DNA of 6,134 nucleotides from an uncultured Lysobacteraceae bacterium (GTDB lineage: Bacteria; Pseudomonadota; Gammaproteobacteria; Xanthomonadales; Rhodanobacteraceae), in the NCBI GenBank assembly GCA_946482585.1, contig CAMLSI010000334.1, positions 1 to 6,134 on the forward strand, written 5' to 3'. This document shows positions 1-5,289 of this stretch, in pieces. The notes beneath the pieces were generated by a model. It saw nothing but the letters and a program-made list of their open reading frames with translations, did no database searches and was not told where the DNA came from. The translations under genes and the position numbers were made by a program. The stretch's first letter is position 1; the number at the start of each line of letters is the position of its first letter.

Positions 1-1
1 C

Positions 2-607
2 GCTGGTCTGATCGAAACGCCGTTCGATCCGGATGCGGTCGAGCTGGTCACGCTTGCCAGCGTCATGAGCGCGCAGTTGGCCAGGGAACTGGGCCATCTG
101 AGCAAGTATCAGGTGCCGTACGACGCCGCCCGCGCGCCGATTCCGGCATACCGGTACCGTATCGATTTCGGCACGCGGCTCAGTGTCGCCGAGGAGCCCG
201 AAAGCGCGTTGTCGCTCGATCTTTTCCAGCTCGAGCCCGCGAACGGACGGTCGTTCGATCCGTCATTGCCGCAACTGCTGCTGATCTGGACCGGGCAACA
301 CGACGACATCGCCACGTACGACACTCACGCCGCACTGATCGAACGCCAGATCATGGGGCAGCTCGAGCGCGACTTCGGCCTGTGCCTGGCACGCAGCGAC
401 ACGCCGCACGAGCTGGGTCGCGAGAAAGCACCATTCCTCACACGGCTCGGCGTCGAGCGCTACTGGGTCATCCCGCCACATCGCAACAACGATGACTACG
501 TCGCCGAATCGGGCCGCGGCGATCCCGGCAAGCGCCGGTGGATGCCGTGGCCGGGCAAGGCGCCGGCCGGTGTCGACCTCGACGCATTCCGCGCGGGGCT
601 GCGCTAG
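2..607 (+). CDS. Unrecognised protein, C-terminal 201 residues (5' end outside window)
   Basis: The frame is open from the left edge of the window to a TAG at 605-607, so the gene very probably starts upstream. The first internal ATG (position 65) has no clear ribosome site, and the 21 codons before it read like protein (AGLIETPFDPD...), so I do not take it as the start. Codons end mostly in G or C, as in the other real genes here. The protein looks soluble, with mixed charge, no membrane segment, no signal peptide in the visible part, and no repeats. Noticeable stretches are a hydrophobic strand LPQLLLIWTG, a helical segment around AALIERQIMGQLERDFG and a basic/Trp-rich tail (GKRRWMPWPG). 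I do not recognise the family and propose no function. It converges on the pseudouridine synthase-like gene 166 nt further on. The stop lies in the 10-bp palindrome GCGCTAGCGC (601-610). Confidence 0.75.
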   Translation, partial: AGLIETPFDPDAVELVTLASVMSAQLARELGHLSKYQVPYDAARAPIPAYRYRIDFGTRLSVAEEPESALSLDLFQLEPANGRSFDPSLPQLLLIWTGQHDDIATYDTHAALIERQIMGQLERDFGLCLARSDTPHELGREKAPFLTRLGVERYWVIPPHRNNDDYVAESGRGDPGKRRWMPWPGKAPAGVDLDAFRAGLR

Positions 608-761
608 CGCACGGGCCGGTCGCGGTGACGCGCATCGGAATGACGTCGCCTTGTGCGTCGTCGCGCACCAGCGCGATGACCTTGTCGCGCACGCAGCCCC
701 GTGCGGGCAGGGTGGCCACGTCGTTCAAGGCGCCGGCGCCGTTGGCCCGAAGCGGCATCAT
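468..761 (-). CDS. Possible small protein, 97 aa, overlapping the end of the first gene (doubtful)
   Basis: This frame starts with a double ATG (759-761 and 756-758) only 12 nt after the TGA of the pseudouridine synthase-like gene on the same strand. Its first 45 or so codons end mostly in G or C and give a protein-like text (LNDVATLPARGCVRDKVIAL...) with few arginine/proline runs. Beyond about position 610 it runs antisense to the first gene, and its composition becomes the R/A/P/C-rich text typical of a shadow frame. In the adjacent frame a stop lies at 604-606, so a shorter, non-overlapping gene could once have ended there. No good ribosome binding site is visible before the start. It may be a small downstream cistron, a decayed gene end, or chance; no family is recognised. 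Confidence 0.22.
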   Translation of the reverse strand: MMPLRANGAGALNDVATLPARGCVRDKVIALVRDDAQGDVIPMRVTATGPCASAAPRGMRRGRHRPAPCPATASTGACRDRRGPIRRRSHRCCDVAG

Positions 762-773
762 CGGTGCGGAGAT

Positions 774-1496
774 TCAGAACCGCTCGTTCACCGGCAAGTA
801 GCGCCACTGCCCGACGGGCAACTTGCCCATGGAGATGCGCCCGATGCGAATGCGCTTGACCGCCAGAGGCGTCAGCCCGACCTGGACGCACATCGCGCGC
901 AACTGACCGGGCTGCGGCGCCTTGATCGCGAAACGCAGGCGGTTTTCGCTCTGCCAGCTCGCCTTGCAGGGCGCAATGGGCCAACCCCCAAAACTCAGTC
1001 CGTGATTGAGCAGCGCGAGACCGCCCGGCATCAGCTCGCCGCTGACTTCCACGACATACTCTTGCTCGATCTTGAGCGTTTCCTCGATCAATCGCCGGGA
1101 AACGCGCCAATCCTGCGTGAGCACGGTCAGGCCGCTGCTGTCGGACTCGAGCCCAAGGGGAATGGTTAACTTGTGAAAATGTCGTTTTAGTGCGCGGACA
1201 CCCGAATCGTCGTCGGCGCTGCGCGTATCCAGCGAGATCTTCTGCCACGCGACATCCGCGCCTTCTGCGGCGCTCGCGCCCTCGGGCTTGTGCAACAGAA
1301 TGGTCGCGGGCTGCACGGCATCCAGGCTGGCCGCCGGGTCCAGGCTGACGATGTTGTCGGAAACCTTGAATTGCGGCTCCTCGACCGTTCTGCCATCGAC
1401 GCTGACCCAGCCGTTTTCTATGTATTGCTCGGCTTCGCTGCGAGAGCAGCCGATCAGCGCCGCAAGGCGCTTGGAAAGACGAACGGGTTCAGTCAT
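774..1496 (-). CDS. S4-domain RNA pseudouridine synthase-like protein (RsuA/RluB/RluE/RluF family), 240 aa
   Basis: The family converts specific uridines in rRNA or tRNA to pseudouridine in the cytoplasm. Residues 5-48 form an S4 RNA-binding domain (RLSKRLAALIGCSRSEAEQY, then NGWVSVDG). LLHKPEG at 67-73 is the family KPxG motif. The catalytic region is at 111-130, where the usual GRLDxDTxGLLxLTxDG reads LGLESDSSGLTVLTQD: Glu117 stands where the nucleophilic Asp normally is, and the Arg before it is Gly. Tyr147 (QEYVVEV) and the C-terminal pattern RAMCVQVGL..LAVKRIRIG..SMGKLPVGQW fit the family. Length is normal (about 230-290 aa). I chose the ATG at 1494-1496 because the S4 domain begins directly after it; an in-frame ATG at 1590-1592 would add 32 residues unlike the family, and a -10-like TAGAAT lies between the two. 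From memory, Pseudomonas and xanthomonads carry close relatives annotated as rRNA pseudouridine synthase with the same Glu, so activity should not be assumed. Confidence 0.88.
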   Translation of the reverse strand: MTEPVRLSKRLAALIGCSRSEAEQYIENGWVSVDGRTVEEPQFKVSDNIVSLDPAASLDAVQPATILLHKPEGASAAEGADVAWQKISLDTRSADDDSGVRALKRHFHKLTIPLGLESDSSGLTVLTQDWRVSRRLIEETLKIEQEYVVEVSGELMPGGLALLNHGLSFGGWPIAPCKASWQSENRLRFAIKAPQPGQLRAMCVQVGLTPLAVKRIRIGRISMGKLPVGQWRYLPVNERF

Positions 1497-1525
1497 GGAA
1501 AGCGCCGTGGGATTTCGAAGCCGCC

Positions 1526-1531
1526 ATTCTA
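1526..1531 (-). promoter_or_regulatory. Possible -10 element of the pseudouridine synthase-like gene
   Basis: On the minus strand this reads TAGAAT, five of six matches to the sigma-70 -10 consensus, about 30 nt before the chosen ATG. Transcription would start near 1519 and leave a leader of roughly 23 nt. No convincing -35 box lies at 16-18 nt, so support is modest. If real, it rules out the upstream alternative start at 1592. Confidence 0.3.
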
Positions 1532-1832
1532 TGCGGCAGGCATCGAGGCGACTCTCACGCGACAGCAGGGAGGGCCCGCCGTGCGCAGACATCCGTTGGA
1601 ATTCAATGGTCTGTGAATGCTGTCACTGCTGGAAATCGGCAGCGTTGCCGCGCATCAGAGGGCTGCGGGCGCTGATTGCATGAGCATTCCGGCTTCGGTT
1701 TCCAGTCCCGGTCATGGCTGACGGCACGCAGGAGCGTGGCCACGTATGGCGCCACTGCGCGCGAAGCGTCGGTGCAGTCGCGGTGCCGTCTTCGCAGCGG
1801 CAACGTGCGGTATGAACGCGCCGCGCACCTGC

Positions 1833-1838
1833 TACAGT
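1833..1838 (+). promoter_or_regulatory. Possible -10 element giving a leaderless sigma-factor mRNA
   Basis: TACAGT matches TANNNT and four of six bases of TATAAT, and it ends six bases before the ATG at 1845. With the normal 6-7 nt distance, transcription would begin at or next to the A of the start codon, which fits the complete absence of a Shine-Dalgarno sequence before this gene. The region about 17 nt further upstream (GTATGA) is a poor -35 box. The call rests on position and hexamer only. Confidence 0.3.
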
Positions 1839-1844
1839 GCGCCG

Positions 1845-2393
1845 ATGAGCGACGTCACCCGCCTTCTGCGCCAGTGGTCCGACGGCGATCGCGGCGCGCT
1901 CGATCGCTTGCTGCCGCTCGTCTATGCGGAGCTGCGCGCGCAGGCCGCGCGGCAGCTTTCGGGCGAGCGGCGCGATCACACCTTGCAGGTCACGGCGCTC
2001 GTCAACGAAGCCTTCCTGCGCCTCAACGGCCAGCGCGCGCAGTGGAACGACCGGCGGCACTTCCTGCTCATCGCGTCGACGCTGATGCGGCGCATCCTCG
2101 TCGATCATGCGCGGCGCCATGCCGCGGCCAAGCGTCCGCCGGCCGAATCGCGTGTGTCGATCGACGAGCTCGATCCGGAAGCGCTGCGCGTCGACAGCGA
2201 TCTCGTCGCCGTCGATGCAGCGTTGAACGAGCTCTCCGCCGTGGACGCGCGCCAGGCGCAGATCGTCGAACTGCGCTATTTCGTCGGGCTCGACATCGAG
2301 GAGGCGGCGCAGGCGCTGGAGCTTTCCGTCTCCACCGTCACGCGCGAGTGGCGCATGGCGCGTGCCTGGTTGCGGCGGCGGCTCGCGGGCTAG
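1845..2393 (+). CDS. ECF RNA polymerase sigma factor, kinase-associated (ECF43-like, Sig-70_X6 type), 182 aa
   Basis: This is predicted to direct RNA polymerase to a dedicated set of promoters. Sigma region 2 covers about residues 3-93 (MSDVTRLLRQWSDGDRGALD, LPLVYAELRAQAARQL, then the region 2.3/2.4 helix around FLLIASTLMRRILVDHARRH). A linker (about 95-123) leads to region 4 at 124-180, with a helix-turn-helix at roughly 149-176 (GLDIEEAAQAL, SVSTVTREWRMARAWL). The acidic DAED patch that normally precedes LVQEVFLRLW in ECF sigmas, and that contacts the polymerase core, is replaced here by QVTA before LVNEAFLRL, with Thr50 in the patch. Phospho-threonine there is known to activate EcfK (X. 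citri) and EcfP (V. parahaemolyticus); applying this here is inference. No anti-sigma gene is adjacent; the convergent neighbour is a Ser/Thr kinase. The start at 1845 matches the family N-terminus; a 33-residue upstream extension to 1746 looks unlike it. The stop overlaps that of the kinase. Confidence 0.92.
   Translation: MSDVTRLLRQWSDGDRGALDRLLPLVYAELRAQAARQLSGERRDHTLQVTALVNEAFLRLNGQRAQWNDRRHFLLIASTLMRRILVDHARRHAAAKRPPAESRVSIDELDPEALRVDSDLVAVDAALNELSAVDARQAQIVELRYFVGLDIEEAAQALELSVSTVTREWRMARAWLRRRLAG
2390..2393. other. Interlocked stop codons of sigma factor and kinase (CTAG)
   Basis: The palindrome CTAG holds the plus-strand TAG of the sigma gene (2391-2393) and the minus-strand TAG of the kinase gene (2392-2390). 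The genes therefore overlap tail to tail by four bases with no spacer, leaving no room for an ordinary terminator between them. Confidence 0.95.
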
Positions 2394-5110
2394 CGCACCT
2401 CGCAGGTCGGCATCGATGCGCCGTCGTGCCAGGTCGGCCAGCGCTGCGCGAGCGCCGAGGTGGATTCGCCGTTCGCGCAGAGCGATTCGCGCAGCCGTTG
2501 CGCTCGCTCGCGTGCCGACGCTCCGCCGCGTGCAACGGCGAGATCGATGTGCAACAGCGCCGCTTCGCTGCGCGATTCGGCGAGCGCGGAATGCGCGCCT
2601 TTCATCGCGGTGTCGAGTCGCGCCGAGGTGACTTCGGCCGCATCGAGCTTGCCGCGCCGCAGCTGCACGCCGGCAAGGCGCACGAGTGCACGTGTAAGCA
2701 TTGAGGCGTAGGCGTCCGGGTCGAGCCTGGCGAGGCCGTCCGCCGCTGCGGCATATTCGCGCTCGGCCGTGGCCGCGTCGCCGCGAGCGAGCGACGCTTC
2801 GGCGAGCGTGTCGCGCGCCGCGGCGAGGAAGACCTGCGCTTCCGTCGCACCGCCCGACTGCGCACGCTCGACGAGCCCCGGAAGCACGCTGCGGATCAGC
2901 GCTTCGGCGCTTGCCGCGTCGCCGAGCGCGAGATGCGCGCCGGCCGTGTTGGCGACGGCCCAAGCGTACATTTCGCTGTCTTCGCCGCCGGTTGCGCGCA
3001 CCATGTCCGCCGCGCGCACGAACACGGGCAGTGCGTCGGCGGCGCGGCCGAGGCGTGTGAGCAGGCTGCCGTAGTTGCCGAGCAGCGACGCCACCATCGC
3101 GCTAGCGCCGAGGCGTCGTTCGTACTCGTCGATCAAGGCGGGCATCAGCTCGGCGGTGCGCTCCGGCTCGCGTTCCTGCAACGCCGTGACGTAGGCGTAG
3201 CGCACGGGCAGGAGGCGGGGATCGCCCGCCGGATACGCGCGTTGCGCCAAGCGCATCGCGCGTTCCGCGGCGGCGGTGGCGCCGACGTCGTCGCCGCCCC
3301 AGGCCATCGTCATCGCGCGCCACGCGGCGATGCGCAGCGCCACCGGCGCTTCGCGCTGTTCGAGCGACGCGAGCACGGCGTGGAGATCGCGGCGGATGTC
3401 GGCCAGCGGTCGGCCGAGCATCACCGCGTGGTTGTGCAGTGCGCGGATCCGCGCCTGCGCCATCTCGTCGGCATGGCGCGCGGGCAGCGTCCCGTAGCGC
3501 GCGAGTGCACGTTCGTCGGCGGCGACGGCGTCGGCGAGACGTCGGCTGCCGCTGTACGCCGCGGCGAGCGCGAGCTCCACCGGCGCGAGCTGTTCGTCCG
3601 GTGCGTGCGCGTCGAGGAGCGCGGCGCGCGCGCGCTCCAGCAGCGGCGTGGCATCTTCGCTGCGCCCGAGCGCGTTGTAGGCGCGGCCCGTGGCGAACAG
3701 CAGCGCGGCGTGCTGCTCCGGCGCCATGTCGCCGCGCGAGGCGAGGCTCGCGGCGCCGAGGTCGAGCATCTGTCGCACCGTCACGTCTTCGCCGCGGCGG
3801 TGCAGCGAGTCGGTGTTTTCGAACAACTCGTCCATGAAGCGCGCCACGGCGTGTGCGCGGTCGCGCTCGACGGCGATGCGCGCGTGCTGCGCGTCGCGAT
3901 CGAGCAGGAACGCGGTAAGCAACGCCGCGACGACGAGCGCGCCGGCGAGCCACCAGCGGCGGCGCCAGGCGAAGCGGCTCAGGCGATACGTCCAGTTGCC
4001 GCGCTGTGCGTGCACGGGCCGCGCGGCGAGCCAGCGCTGCAGATCGGCCGCGAGCGCACCGGCCGACGCGTAGCGGTGCGCCGGCTCCGAACGCAGCGCC
4101 TTGAGCACGATGGCGTCGACGTCTGCCGGCACGCGCCGCGTGCGCGGCAACGCATCGCCGGTGCGTTCGCGCGCGAGGCGGCTCGGCGCCGGCATGTCGC
4201 CGGAGAGAATGGCGCGCGAGAGCCGGTGCGTCGATTCGCCGACGGCGAACGGCCGAGCGCCCGCGACGAGCTCGTACAGCACCATGCCGAGCGAATAGAC
4301 GTCGCTCGCCGTGCCGAGCGGCGCACCTTCGATCTGCTCCGGGCTCGCGTAGGCGAGCGTGAGTGCGCGCAGGTCGGTCTGCGTGTGCTCGACGTCGTCG
4401 TCGAGCAGGCGCGCGATGCCGAAGTCGAGCAGCTTCGGCTCGCCGTCGGCGCCGACGAGAATGTTCGACGGCTTGATGTCGCGATGGATCACGAGTTGCC
4501 GGTGCGCGTAGTCGACCGCGCCGCACACCTTGAGGAACAGCGTCACGCGTTGGCGCAGGGTCAACGCATGACGATCGCACCAGGCGTCGATGCGTTCGCC
4601 GTCGACGTATTCCATCGCGAGGAAAGGCAAGCCCTCCACCGTGACGCCGCCGTCCAGCAGGCGCGCGATGTTCGGGTGCGCGAGCGCCGAGAGAATGCGC
4701 CGCTCGGTTGCGAAGCGGCGATGCTGATGGCTGTCGGCCGGCGCGACGAAGCGCAGCAGTTTGAGCGCGACGCGTTGGCGCAGGTCGCCGTCCACGCGTT
4801 CGGCGAGATACACCACGCCCATGCCGCCTTCGCCGATGGCCTCGAGCACGCGGTAGTCGCGCGGCGTCGGCGCGGCGAGGTGCAGGTCGTAGGCGGAGAG
4901 GATCGGCGCCGGCGGCAGCGCGTCGGCTTCGCCGTCCTCGGCCGCGGCGAGCAGCCAGCGCGCTTCGTCGCGCAGCGCGTCGTCGCCGGCGCAGGCATCG
5001 ATCAGGGCGTCGTCGCGCTGCTCCGGCGGCAGGTCGAGCAGCGCGTGCACGAGCGCGCCGGCGCGGCGATAGCGCGCGGCGTCGGCATCGCGTGTCGCGG
5101 CCTCGTACAT
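2390..5110 (-). CDS. Membrane Ser/Thr protein kinase with periplasmic TPR domain (PknB/PknS type), 906 aa
   Basis: A Hanks-type kinase, probably the regulator of the convergent sigma factor. Residues 10-60 are a small helical region usual before such kinases. The kinase domain spans about 86-360, with the glycine loop GEGGMG at 93-98, Lys117 (VALK), alpha-C Glu136, HRD at 209-211 with Asp211 and Asn216, DFG at 229-231, Thr251, SPE at 256-258 and Asp270 (SDVYSLG). All catalytic residues are present and it is an RD kinase, so it should be active. After an RRR stop-transfer motif (383-385), one membrane helix lies at 386-403, putting the kinase in the cytoplasm and about 500 residues in the periplasm. 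That part holds TPR-like helix pairs near 469-498, 511-540, 676-704, 717-745, 763-792 and 806-835, suiting protein or ligand binding. Its only two cysteines are Cys878 and Cys903. The start is supported by a purine-rich ribosome site just upstream. TPR-tailed kinases of this size are common in xanthomonads. Confidence 0.95.
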   Translation of the reverse strand: MYEAATRDADAARYRRAGALVHALLDLPPEQRDDALIDACAGDDALRDEARWLLAAAEDGEADALPPAPILSAYDLHLAAPTPRDYRVLEAIGEGGMGVVYLAERVDGDLRQRVALKLLRFVAPADSHQHRRFATERRILSALAHPNIARLLDGGVTVEGLPFLAMEYVDGERIDAWCDRHALTLRQRVTLFLKVCGAVDYAHRQLVIHRDIKPSNILVGADGEPKLLDFGIARLLDDDVEHTQTDLRALTLAYASPEQIEGAPLGTASDVYSLGMVLYELVAGARPFAVGESTHRLSRAILSGDMPAPSRLARERTGDALPRTRRVPADVDAIVLKALRSEPAHRYASAGALAADLQRWLAARPVHAQRGNWTYRLSRFAWRRRWWLAGALVVAALLTAFLLDRDAQHARIAVERDRAHAVARFMDELFENTDSLHRRGEDVTVRQMLDLGAASLASRGDMAPEQHAALLFATGRAYNALGRSEDATPLLERARAALLDAHAPDEQLAPVELALAAAYSGSRRLADAVAADERALARYGTLPARHADEMAQARIRALHNHAVMLGRPLADIRRDLHAVLASLEQREAPVALRIAAWRAMTMAWGGDDVGATAAAERAMRLAQRAYPAGDPRLLPVRYAYVTALQEREPERTAELMPALIDEYERRLGASAMVASLLGNYGSLLTRLGRAADALPVFVRAADMVRATGGEDSEMYAWAVANTAGAHLALGDAASAEALIRSVLPGLVERAQSGGATEAQVFLAAARDTLAEASLARGDAATAEREYAAAADGLARLDPDAYASMLTRALVRLAGVQLRRGKLDAAEVTSARLDTAMKGAHSALAESRSEAALLHIDLAVARGGASARERAQRLRESLCANGESTSALAQRWPTWHDGASMPTCEVR

Positions 5111-5112
5111 GG

Positions 5113-5121
5113 CCCTTCCCT
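5113..5121 (-). promoter_or_regulatory. Ribosome binding site of the kinase gene
   Basis: On the minus strand AGGGAAGGG lies directly upstream of the ATG at 5108-5110, with GAGGGA about 6 nt from the start. It is the only purine-rich stretch near and supports this start codon. Confidence 0.6.
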
Positions 5122-5208
5122 CATCGACGAACGGCCGATGCTACGCCACGCACGCGCGATGCGCGCGGGCGTGACCAGAATTTTCCGTTTCCTGCGCGTT
5201 ACGACGCG

Positions 5209-5242
5209 ATGACCGGACGGCGACGAGCGCGTGTCCGGTGAT
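5209..5242. repeat. Inverted repeat in the divergent kinase/FG-GAP spacer
   Basis: ACCGGAC (5212-5218) and GTCCGGT (5233-5239) are perfect complements with 14 nt between. After one mismatched pair (G5211/G5240), two more pairs extend the dyad (AT at 5209-5210 and AT at 5241-5242), so nine of ten positions pair. It could be a dimer operator or an RNA stem. In a region this GC-rich, chance is not excluded. Confidence 0.4.
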
Positions 5243-5249
5243 TCGCCAC

Positions 5250-5267
5250 GCTCGACTCGCGTCGAGC
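5250..5267 (+). repeat. Leader hairpin before the FG-GAP gene
   Basis: GCTCGAC (5250-5256) and GTCGAGC (5261-5267) form a perfect 7-bp stem with loop TCGC, ending 12 nt before the Shine-Dalgarno sequence. It is not followed by a T tract, so it is not an intrinsic terminator. A role in leader stability or translation is possible but not shown. Confidence 0.45.
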
Positions 5268-5279
5268 CCATCGTCATGC

Positions 5280-5287
5280 AGGAGGAG
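5280..5287 (+). promoter_or_regulatory. Strong Shine-Dalgarno sequence of the FG-GAP gene
   Basis: AGGAGGAG lies 2-4 nt before GTG at 5290, the strongest ribosome site in the window. It favours GTG 5290 over the in-frame ATG at 5347, which has no such site and would remove the basic n-region of the signal peptide. Confidence 0.7.
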
Positions 5288-5289
5288 CT

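Larger units (their letters stand above)
1497..1844. other. Gene-free 348-nt spacer between divergent genes
   Basis: The spacer lies between the start of the pseudouridine synthase-like gene (minus) and the sigma factor (plus). Frames crossing it (for example 1603-1803 minus and 1288-1683 plus) have no recognisable domain, lack ribosome sites and show no steady third-position G/C bias, so I call none of them. Part of it (about 1600-1710) is visibly less GC-rich than the flanks. I see only weak dyads, such as the 7-bp GAATGCT/AGCATTC at 1615-1621 and 1683-1689, 61 nt apart. Apart from the two possible -10 elements at its ends, no RNA gene, mobile element or terminator was seen. Confidence 0.6.

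Noticed and set aside
601..610. Palindrome GCGCTAGCGC at the first gene's stop, also at 3099-3108
   Set aside because: The second copy lies inside kinase coding sequence; two short GC-rich palindromes in 6 kb do not make a site family.
688..705. Hairpin CGCACG/CGTGCG between the convergent left genes as a terminator
   Set aside because: The stem is only 6 bp and no T tract follows on either strand; such stems are common by chance at this GC content.
492..1169. 225-codon plus-strand frame over the first gene's end and opposite the synthase-like gene
   Set aside because: It is antisense to conserved pseudouridine synthase motifs and has no domain of its own.
1615..1689. Inverted repeat GAATGCT/AGCATTC in the large spacer
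   Set aside because: Seven base pairs separated by 61 nt are expected by chance in a spacer of this size, and nothing extends the arms.
1746..1844. 33-residue N-terminal extension of the sigma factor
   Set aside because: The extension is unlike known family N-termini, which begin with MSDVT-like text; a possible -10 element lies inside it.
1623..2963. 446-codon minus-strand frame across the sigma gene and the kinase end
   Set aside because: It spans antisense of the sigma and a wrong frame of the kinase gene. The product is arginine/alanine-rich without a recognisable domain.
2933..5212. Very long open frame (759 codons) on the plus strand opposite the kinase
   Set aside because: It is antisense to a kinase with every catalytic motif in place. 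Its product is R/A/E/V/H-rich with no domain, as expected when strong G/C third positions remove stops from the opposite strand.
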